Below are positions 1 through 10,522 of a stretch of DNA of 64,000 bases, piece by piece. Position 1 is the stretch's first letter; each line of letters opens with the position of its first letter. Source of the DNA: Cenococcum geophilum 1.58. Lineage: Eukaryota > Ascomycota > Dothideomycetes > Gloniales > Gloniaceae. The notes under the pieces were generated by a model. It made no database searches. It worked only from the letters and a program-made list of their open reading frames with translations, and was not told where the DNA came from. The position numbers and the translations under genes are program-made. The stretch covers positions 2,666,001-2,730,000 of the forward strand of contig KV748177.1 in NCBI GenBank assembly GCA_001692895.1. Reading direction: 5' to 3'.

Positions 1-256
1 GCTAAATATAATTATAAGATTTGCGATAAAGAATTACTAGCTATTATTAGATATTTTAAATAATAGCGATCTAAATTAAAAGGCGCTAGATTTTTAATTA
101 AGGTCCTTAGCAACTATAAAATAGCTAAGCTATTATTAGGCCTACTAGTTAAAATATCTATCTTACTTCTAATTCTTAATTATATACTACCTAGCTATAA
201 TAAACTTAAGCTTAAGCTCCTTAAATATATATACAACCTACTAGTAGCTAGCTATC
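1..256 (+). pseudogene. Ty3/gypsy element A, RNase H fragment
   Basis: In frame with the plus strand, the first about 150 bases read as the core of a gypsy RNase H domain (a KYNY..DKELLAIIR-type block). The same block occurs on the minus strand of element B near 4370-4500, so A and B belong to one family. The fragment starts at the window edge and is interrupted at 256 by B; the integrase continues after 8155. It is RIP-damaged. Positions 252-256 (CTATC) are the left target-site duplication of B. Confidence 0.8.
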
Positions 257-635
257 TGTTACGAAGTAAATATAAGCGACAATAATATATAGCAGAGTAG
301 ATATTATTAAGCTATATATATAAACTGGATAATAAGATTAAGACGTTATATAAGGAAAAAAGGTAGAAAAACGGAAAAAAGGGTATATATTATTAACTTG
401 GTTGCTTAGTTAATATATATATAAAGCAGAATAGGATTTAGGTTGTAGTCCTAGCAGAACTTAATAAGATTTAGTAGAACTTAGCAGAATATAGCAGAAT
501 TTAGTAGAACTTAGTAGAATATAGCAGAATATAGTAGATTGCCATTAGATTGCCATAGGTCGCGGTAAATTATAGTCTTATAGTTAGTGGAAATAGGTAG
601 GCGTGTATAAGGTATTATAGGGGTATCCTATAACA
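257..635 (-). repeat. 3' LTR of B
   Basis: The plus strand starts TGTTACG and ends CCTATAACA, matching 7801-8150 and 9010-9368. Just inside it (about 636-652), the minus strand reads a purine run AAAGGAAGGG, the expected polypurine tract before a 3' LTR. It is longer than the partner LTR because a short imperfect repeat (AGCAGAAYWTAG-like, about 465-540) is expanded here. Confidence 0.9.
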
Positions 636-1391
636 GTACCCTTCCTTTAAACTCGAGCTTCTGTAAAATATAGCTATAATTATTCTAAGTAGAGTTTGTA
701 AAAGTCTTTTGCGGCTTATATAAGTCCTATAGAGTTAGTGAGTTTTTTTATAAGGGTTATTTTAGCCCTTACTTAGCTACATTGCCTAGGAGCTCTAAGG
801 GGTAGCCAAGGCCTAGCCGAAGGCTAGGCTTAGCACCTCCTTATAAGCTCCTCGGGCTTATAGCCCTTTCCCTCCTTATTAGTTTGTCTCTCTTTTTCTT
901 TCTCTCTCTATACTTAAGCTATTGCCTACCCTTATTACTATACTGTCCTCTCTTATTAACTCTCCTTATAACTTATGCTTGGCTTACCTACTCCCTACCG
1001 TATACCCTAGTAATATGCCTTATAGTTTCTATAAGGACTTAGTAAAGCCTTTTTATTTCGTAAAATATATATATTAGCGTTTCCGTTTATTATACTTAAT
1101 ATTATTAATTCTTTTAACAAAGTACTTGTTCTTACTATCCACTTCAACTAGTAGAGGAGGGCCCTATATTTATTTAAGCAGGGCGTCTAATATAGAAGTA
1201 GTACGGCGGAGGACTAATGTATAGAATACAGAGTGGATTTTAACCGTATTAGGAAGCTTTAATTGGTAGAAGTAAAAGGAAACAACCTTCTTAACTTTAT
1301 AAGGGCCAGCGTTCTTCTAATTAAGTTTCTTAGTAGGTTGCTTTATATTTAGATTTCTTATATCTAGCCAAACAAAGTTACTAATTTAGTA
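636..1391 (-). pseudogene. B polyprotein C-terminus with chromodomain (interrupted)
   Basis: Read on the minus strand from 1391 downward, the translation gives the integrase C-terminal segment (LDIRNLNIK, then AGPYKV) followed by a chromodomain (VEVDSKNKYFVKRI, then a YLVKW-like block). The tail resumes left of the solo LTR at 636-748. The chromodomain of chromoviral integrases is known to steer insertion to marked chromatin. The frame continues from 3059 upward once element M is removed. Confidence 0.75.
749..1024 (-). repeat. Solo LTR of the F family inside B
   Basis: On the minus strand this begins TATAAGGC and ends ACCCTTATA, and it matches the LTRs of F at 10266-10522 and 12026-12094/18871-19059. 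It sits within the chromodomain-coding part of B, whose reading resumes on both sides. No second LTR or internal region is present, so this is a solo LTR left by recombination. A clean flanking duplication is not visible (GTTTTTT against GTTTC). Confidence 0.8.
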
Positions 1392-1737
1392 CATCAGCAT
1401 TTTGTTGGGGTGCCAAGATCCTGGAGGCCTCCTGACAGGATTTTGATTTTCCTGGAGGTCCTGATCGTCCACAGGCTCCTGGCAGGCTCCTGGCAGGATT
1501 TTGATTTTCCCGATCGTCCTGTCAGGGTCCTGACAGGAAACTAGTATTTCCTGATCGTCCTGTCAGGTTCCTGGCAGGATACCCCTAAGCGACACCCCTC
1601 CCCACCCCCCCCCCTAAAGCGACACCTATGCACAATGCACATACCCCCCAAGCAACACCCTCAAGCAACACCCCCCTAATGCGACACCTTAGGTGCGCGC
1701 GCGCGCGACATAGTGCTATCAGGCGCGACACACAGTG

Positions 1738-1766
1738 CTATCGGGTCCCCGCTATATTCCCGATAG
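1738..1766. repeat. CTATCGGG hairpin in M
   Basis: CTATCGGG (1738-1745) and CCCGATAG (1759-1766) are perfect 8-bp inverted arms around a 13-base loop. The same arms and loop occur in L at 60553-60581, where stem and loop are unchanged although flanking sequence differs. Confidence 0.85.
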
Positions 1767-1867
1767 CCTACACGTGCCCTACTAAGTTACCTCCTTTGTA
1801 GCCACCTTATTTTTTACCCTTCCTTACATCCTCCCTACCTTAGGAAACACTAGAACGGCAGCCAGTA

Positions 1868-1990
1868 GACGACCGTTACCGTCACCAGACGACCGTTGCC
1901 AGAACTAGACGACCGTTATCAGAACTAGACGACGACCGTTACCAGAACTAGACGACGACCGTTACCAGAACTAGACGACGACCTTTNGAA
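1868..1990 (+). repeat. 20-bp minisatellite in M, partly AT-converted
   Basis: Repeats of the type AGACGACCGTTACCAGAACT correspond to the GACGACCGTCGCCAGAACCA array of L at 60670-61640. In M the units carry TT and TA where L has TC and CA, which fits C-to-T conversion of an ancestral unit. One N lies at about 1987. Confidence 0.8.
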
Positions 1991-1994
1991 CAAC

Positions 1995-2197
1995 CAGCCA
2001 GCGAATACCACGAACGATTCGATCGATCAAATTTGATATCGGCCCATCACCGAATCGAATTAAGGCCTCCTAGGGAGGCACCCTAGACGACCACCGTTTG
2101 AATGTACAGCTAGCGAACGGCCATAGAGAACGATCTGGATCAATTAGAGCCTTCAATCGGGCCGACCCCTCCCCCGAATTGAATTAGATACTGACAT

Positions 2198-2232
<35 letters not shown>

Positions 2233-2543
2233 TAGGTAGGTAGGCAGGCAGGTAGGAGAGGACCGTCGCCAGAACCAGACGATCGATTCAATCGATCGAA
2301 TCGAATCGAATCAGAGCCTCGATATCAGCCCGTTACCGAATGAGGCACCCCAGACGACCACCGTTCAAACGTACAGCCAGCGAACGCCCATAGAAAACGA
2401 TTCGAATCAATACAATTAATCGCAATCGAATCAAGCAGATCCTTCGATCGGGCCGACCTCTCCCCCGAATTACAGATACAGACAGGTAGGCATAGACAGG
2501 TAGGCACGACAGGCAGGCACAGGCAGGCTCGGACAGGTAGGAT

Positions 2544-2574
<31 letters not shown>

Positions 2575-2575
2575 T
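1995..2575 (+). repeat. Two-copy direct duplication (about 280 bp) with AGGC microsatellites, in M
   Basis: The stretches about 1995-2265 and 2270-2575 share the same order of motifs: CAGCGAAC, an ACGATTCGA block, GAGGCACCC, AGACGACCACCGTT, CGGGCCGAC with a CCCCCGAATT run, and finally a tetranucleotide array of AGGC/AGGT (about 2194-2255 and 2515-2575). The copies have diverged by scattered substitutions. L has a single corresponding region at about 61640-61850. Confidence 0.75.
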
Positions 2576-2837
2576 ACTAGGCCTAGTTAGGAAATCAGCA
2601 CACGGCCAGCGGATCATCGGGAACATCGCCAATTGACGATTTGGAGCCTTCGCGAGAGGCTCCTTAGTCGATCGCCCGACGCCCGAGCGATCGTAGAGCT
2701 CCTATGACAGACATAGGTGGTAGGCAGATTGGATTATTTAGATCATATATAATTAAAATAATTTTGTATTTTTTGACTAGCTGTAAATACTGGAGTGTTA
2801 ATATACCCTATTTTTAAATCTAGAATTTTTATTATTG

Positions 2838-2935
2838 TCCTGATGGTCCTAATGGTCCTGATGGTCCTGATGGTCCTGATGGTCCTGGAGGTCCTGGAGG
2901 TCCTGGAGGTCCTGGTGGTCCTGGTGGTCCGGGCG
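2838..2935 (+). repeat. 9-bp minisatellite (TCCTGATGG type) in M
   Basis: About eleven units of GGTCCTGAT drift to GGTCCTGGA and GGTCCTGGT from left to right. On the plus strand one frame gives Gly-Pro-x triplets; on the minus strand it gives an R-T-I/R-T-S series. The repeat is low-complexity DNA next to the right TIR, and I do not claim a protein. Confidence 0.8.
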
Positions 2936-3058
2936 ACCTCCTGACAGGTTCCTGACAGGATGCCGAGTGTGAGTGTCTCCTGGAGCTCCTGACAGCCCTG
3001 ACAGGAGCTGTCAGGAGCTGTCAGTACTGTCAGGAGGCACAAACATTTTGCTGATGTA

Positions 3059-5990
3059 GGCCAGTACTAGGGTTTATTTCTTATTCGCTGCGGCTTTATA
3101 GATAGATTAAGCCCATATTATTTTATTAGTAAAAAACTATTATAGTTCCTCTATCTTTTTTATAAAATTACTTACTTTTATAACTTATAAGGTATAATAA
3201 GTAGGGCAAGGGACGTTAGTAAAGGGTTTTAAACCCATTTATAAATACTAGCCGTAGTTAGCTAAGAATAGGGAGACCTTTATAGTTTCTAAGACGGAAT
3301 TACTTATAGTAAACTTAGTAAATATAAGCCAGTTAATCTAGTTATCTTATAAGTATAGCGTGTATATTTAGATATACTGTTCCATTATAGCATTTATATA
3401 TTCTATTTAACCGTCCGTTTTTAGGTAATATATAATAGATAGTAATGCTTTAATATAGAGTTAAGTAGTTAGTTCTTTCTAAAATATAAAGATAAACTAG
3501 CTACCTTTATCGGAGATAATTGTTTTAGGGAGTTTATAGAGTTTTTATACGTAATCTAGGAATAGTTAGGCAATAGTAGGCGTTAATATATTAGGGCAGG
3601 CGATTAAGTGCCTTATCTTAGATAGTTGGTCTATAACTACTATAATATTTATATAGCCTTTACTTATAGGGAGGTTAATAATAAAATTAATTAAGATATC
3701 CTTTTATCTTTAGTCTGGAATAGGTAGTAGCTTTAGTAGGCCGTTATATATCTTATATAAAGCTTTAGCTTATCGGCAGATATAGTAGCTAAAAATATAC
3801 TTTTATATCGTATTATATATATTTGGCTAGTAATACTCCTATCAGAGTAGCTCTAGGGTCTTTCCTTAACCCGGGTAGCTAGTAATAGGTAGGTTATATA
3901 TATATTTAAGGAGCTTAAGCTTAAGTTTGTTATAGTTAGGGATAACTAGGCGGTTCTAATAATATAAGCGGTTTCCACGAGCTTTGTATTTACTTAGAGA
4001 AATCTTTTTTAAGCGTCTAACGCTATCTTAAATTAGCTTAAGCGTTTTCTAGATAAACTAGCTATTTAGGTATTTATTAATTATAATCTATTTAATTATT
4101 TAATTAGTTATTTTAAGGACGTGCACTATAAGGTCTTTAGTAGGAGGGTTAAATAGTTTAGGATAAAGTAGGGTCTAATTTTAGTAAAAACGTGCTTCTT
4201 TTAGTGCTAGCATATCTTATAAGTGTTAGGTTAAGGCTTTAGGCTTTTAGCCTTAAACGCCTAAACGGTATATAATTTAGAATTGGAAACAAAATAAGTA
4301 TTTTAACTAGCGGGCCTAATAGTAACTTAACTGTTTTGTAATTATAAAGTACTATAAGTTTTTATAATCGCTAAGGACCTTAATTAAAAATTTAGCGCCT
4401 TTTAGTTTAGGTCGCCATTATTTAAAACATCTAATAATCGCTAATAACTCCTTATTATATATCTTATAGTTATATTTAGCTAAACTTAGTTGTTTTAAAA
4501 AGTATATTATAGGGTATAATACTCTATCCTCGTTATACTAAGATAGAATACCTTTAGTAATATAGTTGGATGGATTAGCTTTTATAATACTTATTTAGTT
4601 TAGGTTAAAGTATTAATATATAAGCGCGGTAGTAAATATAACCTTTAAATAGGTAAAGACCTTTTTATATTCCTTATTAAAGATAAAAGCTTTATTCTTT
4701 TAAATTAGAGCTATAAGGGGTAAGGCTAGTGCGGAGAAGTTATTAATAAACCGTTAGTAGAAATTAGCAAATCCTATAAAGGCTTTTACGTCCTTAACGT
4801 TCTTAGGTTCTTACCAGTTTATAATTACTTTAACTTTCTTTAGGTCCATTTATATACTATTTATAAAGATAAAAAGTCTAAGGTATAAGACTTCTGTTTT
4901 ATAAAACTTGTATTTATTTATATCTAATTATAGACTAGCTTTATATAGGGCTTATAAAATAAGATTAACGTATTTCTAGTATTTAGTTAGGTTATTACTA
5001 TATATTAGGATATTATTAATATAAGTAGTATAAAAGATATCTAGGTAGAGGTGTAGGGTATTATTTATATAGTGTTAAAACAAGCTTAGGGCGTTTGTAG
5101 GGCCAAATAGTGTTACTAAGTATTTAAATAGTCTATACTAGATACGAAATGCGGTAAGCTATTTATCTCCTTTTATAATACGGAGGTGGTTAAATATAGA
5201 TATAATATTAAGCTTTATATAGTAACGCGCCTTCCTTAATTAGTTTAGCGTCTCTTATATTAACGGGATTAGATATTAGTTCTTAACGGTAACGGCGTTA
5301 AGAGCTTAGTAGTTTACGTAGAAGTATAATCCGCCGCCTGGTTTCTTAATAAAGATTACTAATACGGCTATAGGTAAAGAGCTTACTTTAATAAATCCTT
5401 TACTTAGGTTCTTGTCTAGGTACTTTTATAATACTTAAAGTTTATTTTAGGATATCCTATATAGGGGTCTAAATTTAGGCTGCTTTCCTTTTTTAAGTAC
5501 AATCTTATAATTGTACGGTTAGTATTCTAGTAGCTTATTAGCTTCCTTATATAAAAATGCTTCTAGACAATTATAGTATTCTACTAGTACCTTTATAGCA
5601 GGGTTAGTGTGCTTCTTTAATACTAAGGCCTTCTTAATATCGGCTATTGTAACGGCGAAGATTATATATTTAGGTTTTTTAGCAAGTTATACTAGCGGAG
5701 TAGGTCTAATTATGCAGATATCTAGGGTATTAAGCTCGCTTAGATCGTCTATAGTTTCTTATTTAGGTTTAGGTTTAGTATTAAATACGGAGTTAGTATT
5801 AGATTTAGGTTTAGGTTCTTTAAGTATTCTTTTTATTATAAGATACTAGTTCTTTTAGTAGTTTTATATACTAAGCTTAAGCTTCTACTTAGTTTAGGGC
5901 GGTGTAGTGCTTAGTAATAACTTATAGAATTTAATAGAATTTTTAGATCCTTAGTAGATATCGGTAGAATTTAGTAAATTCCTTAGGCGT
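3059..5990 (-). pseudogene. B pol relic: protease, RT, RNase H, integrase
   Basis: Minus-strand translation gives RT with the YxDD box reading YINNI near 5010 (both aspartates lost), the FIGFANFYQRFI connection motif near 4760, RNase H (YNYKIYNKELLAIIRCF) near 4400-4470, and integrase down to 3059. Stops are frequent. Residue changes follow TpG-to-TpA or CpA-to-TpA, the expected RIP outcome. Between RNase H and integrase there are no foreign insertions. A short 81-residue open frame at 5607-5849 lies on the opposite strand and is not a gene. Confidence 0.85.
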
Positions 5991-7800
5991 AGGGTAGACA
6001 TTAGTAGAAATTTTAGACTAGTAGATCTTAGTTAATTTTTTAGATTTTAGTTTTAGGTCTAAGTAGTAAGCTATAAGGCACTTCTACTTATAATAGGAGG
6101 CGGTAAATAGAAGCTTAAGGTTATTCCAATTAATAGTTACCTTATATAGCTTTATCTAGGGTTATTTAAAGATTACTAAGTAACCTAGGGTAGTAATAAA
6201 AAGACTAATTAGTTCTTTATAGTTTAGGTATTAGAGTCTTAGGTATACTATATAGGTAATTTAGCCTAAGACCGTGCGTTTACTATTAAATCTAAATAAA
6301 TTAATATGCCAGTTAAGGGGGGTTAGGGTAAAACTATTATCTTACGCGAAGATCTTATTAATAAATTCTATACTACCAGCTCCTGTATTAATTAAAACTT
6401 AAGTATTAGCCTATTAATTATTCTGCCAAAGACAATAGTTAATAGTTATACTATAATCCTAAGAGTTATAGTTTGTAATATCTAAAGCATTTAACAAGAT
6501 CCTAAGGCAGAGCCGTCCCGGAAAGCGACTTAGCTCTAATACCTTCCTTTTAGAGGTAATTAGAGCGGAGTTCTTATAGCGTATTAGTTATAGCTTCGTC
6601 CTTATAAGTATTATTTATTAAAAGACGAGTTAGAACCGGATAATAATTAGGGTTAGTAGATAGGGCTTAGTTAAGGTAATTAGTTACTTATACTAGTCGT
6701 CCGTTTATATATTTAGGACAATAGGACACTACCTATACCAGTTATTTATATATACATTTAGGGTAGCAGAATAGAGCAGTAACTTAAAATATAAGTATTA
6801 CTTCCGCACTTAAAACAAAGGCTATATTTAATACGTCGTTTATATTTAGTAAATCCCTTTAGGGCGTAAGAAAGGGTTCTAGTATTAATATCTATGGCGT
6901 CTAGGTCCTTCTGGGTCTTAGGTAGCTAAGGGGCAGTATATTAGGGTATATATTTTAGGGTAAGGCGTAGTATATCATTATATAAGCCATTAATAATATT
7001 AGTATAAGCGGTAAGGGTATCTAGTAGCTTAACTCCTATAAGAGAAGCCTTTAGTTTAGAGTTTAGGGACTCTACTAGGCAATTAATTAAGGCGGATTCG
7101 TTTTATCTAGTCTCTTTAGTATAATAGTAGAATTTAGTAAAGTATAATAAAATGCTTTTAGAGCCTTATATTATCTTATTTAGTTTTCTTTATACTATAG
7201 TAATTTTAGTTAGGGTCGCTATAAGATGCTTCTAATATAGTAACTAGTTCTTTTATAGTGCTTAGCTAAAACGGGTATATAGTTTCTACGACGTCTCCTA
7301 TTAAATAATTTATAGCGTAACGTAGTTAGCTATTAGGGGTAGGGTAGCAATTAATATTACCGTTTAGCTTATTCTTAAGTCAGTTCCAAAAAAAAGGAGT
7401 ATAGTTTATTCCTTTTACCTAAATAGGCGGGAGGATTAGGGAGACGTTTAGTTAGCTTTTTTATAGAGGGGCTAGTTGGCAAATTTAGGGTTAAGGAGCC
7501 AGTTTTAAACATGCTCTCTCTACTTAGTATTTATAGGTTAATACCGGTAGGGGTAGGTAGGGGTAATAGTATAGTAGATAGTGGGTTTTAGCGGATTTCT
7601 TTAATTTCTTTTTTTTTTTAGAGATTTAATTAACTTATAATATCGGGCTTCTTAATAGGTAAGGGTGTCTATAAAAGCCTATTATAGAGTTTTCATTTAT
7701 TTAGTAAATATATTATATAGGTCTTTTATAGATATAGGAGCTTCCAAGTTATTTTATATATTAGTTAAGCGGTATAGGGTATAGGTTTAACGTAATGTAG
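5991..7800 (-). pseudogene. B gag relic and leader
   Basis: Minus-strand reading shows a gag homologous to that of C (9403 onward): both share a segment resembling LKISQLAILTAT. It is heavily interrupted by stops. The leader next to the 5' LTR is at about 7760-7800; I see no clear TGG-type primer binding site after RIP. Confidence 0.6.
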
Positions 7801-8150
7801 TATTATAAAGTAAGTATAAGCAACGATAATATATAGCAGAGTAGATATTATTAAGCTATATATATAAACTATATAATAAAATTAAGACGTTATATAAGGA
7901 AAAAAGGTAGAAAAACGGGAAGAAAGGGTATATATTATTAACCTAGTTACTTAGTTAATATATATATAGAGCAGAATAGAATTTAGGTTATAGTCCTAGT
8001 AGAACTTAGTAGGATTTAGTAAAACTTGGCGGAATATAGCAGAATATGGTAGATTGCCGTTAGATTGCTATAGGTCGCGGCAAATTACGGTCTTATAGTT
8101 AGTGGAAATAGGTAGGCGTATATAAGGTGTTATAGGGGTGTCCTATAACA
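7801..8150 (-). repeat. 5' LTR of B
   Basis: Matches 257-635 and 9010-9368. The plus strand ends CCTATAACA, and positions 8151-8155 are CTATC, the right TSD. The other terminus reads TATTATAAAG where the sister LTR has TGTTACGAAG, a typical TG-to-TA change. Confidence 0.9.
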
Positions 8151-9009
8151 CTATCTAAGCTAAGGAAATATCTTAGAACTACTTTAATAGGAGTATTACT
8201 AGCTAAATATATATAATATAATATAAAGGTATATCTCTAGCTGTTATATTTACTAATAAGCTAAAGCTTTATATAAGATATATAATAGTTTGTTAAAGCT
8301 ACCACCTATTCTAAACTAAAAATAAAAGGATATTTTAATCGACTTTGTTATTAACCTCCCCGTAAGTAAAGGCTGTATAAATATTATAGTAGTTATAGAC
8401 CAACTATCTAAGATAAGGCACTTAATTGCCTACCCTAATATATTAACGCCTACTATTACCTATCTATTCCTAGATTATATATAGAAACTCTATAGACTTC
8501 CTAAAACAATTATCTCTAATAAAGCTAGATAGTTTATTTCTATATTCTAAAAAGGACTAACTACCTAACTCTATATTAAAGTATTACTATTTATTATATA
8601 TTACCTAAAACCGGACAGTTAAATAGAATATGTAAACGCTATAATAAAATAGTATATCTAGATATATATGTTATATTTATAAAATTACTAGATTAACTGG
8701 CTTATATTTACTAAGTTTAGTATAAATAATTCCATCTTAGAAACTATAACGGTTTCCCTATTTCTAGCCAATTACGGCTAGTATCTATAAATAGGTTTTA
8801 ACCCTTTAGTAATATTCCCTACCCCGCTTATTACACCCTATAAGTTATAAAAGTAAATAAATTTATAAAGAGAATAGAGGAACTATAACAGTTCTTTACT
8901 AATAAAATAATATAGGCCCAATCTATTTATAAAGCCATAGTAAATAAAAAACGAACCCTAATACCGGCTTACTAAATTAATAACTTTATCTAACTAGATA
9001 TAAGACATC
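8151..9009 (+). pseudogene. Element A integrase relic
   Basis: Plus-strand translation gives a Ty3/gypsy integrase: DFVINLPVSKG, VVIDQLSKIRHLIAY (first catalytic Asp present), an SNKARQF block where SDRG.QF is usual (second Asp changed to Asn), and FLANYGQYLQIGFNP near 8760-8800. It ends at LDIRH, exactly where B continues into its chromodomain, because C's 5' LTR interrupts it at 9010. Confidence 0.85.
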
Positions 9010-9368
9010 TATTATAGGACACCCCTATAACACCTTATACACATCTACCTATTTCTATTAACTTTGTAACTAAAGACTAACTATAAGATGGCAATTTGCG
9101 GCAATCTAATGGTAATCTACTATATTCTGCTATATTCCGCTAAGTTTTACTAAATCTTACTAAGGTTTGTTAAGACTACTACCTAAATCCTATTCTACCC
9201 CACATATATATTAACTAAGCAACTAAACTAATAATATATACTCTTTCTTTCCGTTTTCTTACCTTTTTTCCTTATATAATGTCTTAACCTTATTATATAG
9301 TTTATATATATAGCTTAATAATATCTACCTTATTACATATTATTGTCGTTTATACTCACTCCGTAACA
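9010..9368 (+). repeat. 5' LTR of element C
   Basis: This is the same LTR family as B, in plus orientation (TATTATAGG, ending CTCCGTAACA). It is followed at once by a gag start, and on its left it breaks A's integrase in mid-domain without a polypurine tract. It is therefore C's 5' LTR rather than A's 3' LTR. ACATC (9005-9009) should be one TSD; the partner was not found. Confidence 0.8.
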
Positions 9369-9402
9369 CTCTATTACATTAACTACCTATACTACTATTA
9401 AA

Positions 9403-10265
9403 ATGCAGAACGCACCTAAAGCTCCAATAATAGCAGCCAATATACTTACCGTGCTTAAAGAGTAGATAGTAGGTTTATAGACGTCCTTTATAAACACCCT
9501 TATAGAACAAAAGGCCTAATATTAATAATTAATTAAAGCCCTCTAAGAATAAATCTATATCTTTAAGATACCTACGCTAGGACCTTAAGACTAAACACTA
9601 TCCCTAAAGGCCTATACATAGAACGCGAGCCCTAAACTAGTAGTAGTTGTTTACTCTAAACTAACTACTACACCATAACAATCTAAAAAAAACTACTAGA
9701 CCCCTTAGTATTCACTAGTAAATAATAAAAGCTTAAGTTATTTTTAAGCCGGCTTAAAAATAAGCTAACTAGCAATATTAACCGCTACCTAACCAAAGCT
9801 AACCAACTTTACTACGCCCTAAGTTAACTAGGAGGAGAGGTAAGCTCGGACCCCCTAAACTCGATTACGGTTTCTATATAAAACGTAACTAAGTTTAGGG
9901 GGTAACCGAGTTATAGGGGTCCGAGCTTAGCTAACCTTATTAAACCTTTTTAGCCAAACTTAGTATAAAGCCTAGTTAGATTTCTTAAAGCTATATATAG
10001 TAATCTAAACCGCTAAGCCACTGCTTAAAGGACGATAAATTATATAGCTTAGGAAAAGAAAAGTTTCCTAGTATACTTTTCTAAATTTAACTACTACGCA
10101 AGGGAAATAGGCTGGAATAACTCCACACTAATTAATAGCCTCGTTAAATCCTTAAGCCCTAAACTAAAAACTTCCCTAATAGGCATAACCCTACTAAAAG
10201 TCCTTAATGCTTACGTAAATATTATTAATAAATAGTATAATAATATACTGCGTCTAATATTAAAG
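9403..10265 (+). pseudogene. C gag relic, N-terminal part
   Basis: An ATG at 9403 lies 35 bases after the LTR and opens a gag frame (MQNAPKAPI..., then a segment with LKISQLAILTAT near 9760) that quickly meets stops. The frame runs to 10265, where F is inserted; positions 10252-10265 are the left copy of F's 14-bp duplication. A small inverted-repeat element sits at 9841-9929. Confidence 0.75.
9841..9929. mobile_element. 89-bp foldback MITE in C gag
   Basis: TAAGCTCGGACCCC (9841-9854) is exactly inverted at 9916-9929. The arms extend to about 23 bp with three mismatches. TA at both ends is compatible with a TA target duplication, as in Tc1/mariner-type MITEs. B's gag lacks a recognisable counterpart. 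Confidence 0.65.
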
Positions 10266-10522
10266 TATAAGGCATATTACTAGGGTATATAGTAGGGAGC
10301 AGGCAAGCCGAGTATAAGTCATAAGGAGAGTTAATAGAAGAAGACGATATAGTAATAAGAGTAGGTAATAGCCTCGTACGGAGACGAACTAATAAGGAGG
10401 AAAGGGCTATAAGCCTAAGGTGCTTATAAGGAGGTGCTAAGCCTAGCCGAAGGCTAGGCCTTAGCTACTTTTTAGAGCTCCTAGGTAATATAGCTAAGTA
10501 AGGGACTAAAAGTACCCTTATA
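10266..10522 (-). repeat. LTR of F (left, 3' end)
   Basis: Begins TATAAGGC and ends CCCTTATA on the plus strand. It matches the split right LTR and the solo copy at 749-1024. An internal CTAGCCGAAGGCTAG perfect inverted repeat lies at about 10443-10457. Confidence 0.9.

Larger units (their letters stand above)
1392..3056. mobile_element. TIR element M: non-coding, minisatellite-bearing, CATCAG ends
   Basis: The left end reads CATCAGCATTTTGTT and the right end, reverse complemented, reads CATCAGCAAAATGTT. TA lies on both sides (1390-1391 and 3057-3058). Removing M and one TA rejoins B's polyprotein frame, so this is a true insertion. No transposase relic is visible. The interior holds TCCTG-CAGGA palindromic repeats (about 1420-1580), a CTATCGGG hairpin (1738-1766), a 20-bp array (about 1868-1990), a roughly 280-bp direct duplication, AGGC microsatellites and a 9-bp array. 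CpA and TpG are much better preserved than in B. L (59081-62306) is a related copy. Confidence 0.85.
257..8150 (-). mobile_element. Ty3/gypsy retrotransposon B, complete but dead, nested in A
   Basis: Two LTRs (257-635 and 7801-8150) bound gag, protease, RT, RNase H, integrase and chromodomain relics read on the minus strand. The element is flanked by the 5-bp duplication CTATC (252-256 and 8151-8155). Domain order (integrase after RNase H) places it in Ty3/gypsy, and a C-terminal chromodomain places it among chromoviruses. It was later hit by a solo LTR (749-1024) and by TIR element M (1392-3056). Every domain contains many TAA/TAG codons, so it cannot make its proteins. Confidence 0.92.

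Noticed and set aside
2325-2632. Small frames of 60 and 99 residues with Cys/Leu-rich sequence
   Set aside because: They lie across AGGC microsatellite DNA of M (CLPACLPA series) and have no domain.
5607-5849. Possible 80-residue protein with hydrophobic segments
   Set aside because: Antisense to B's pol; short, and hydrophobicity follows from AT-rich codons.
9010-9368. Reading this LTR as A's 3' LTR, with A and C in tandem
   Set aside because: A's integrase stops in mid-domain, no polypurine tract precedes the LTR, and a gag start follows at once. Insertion of C into A is simpler.
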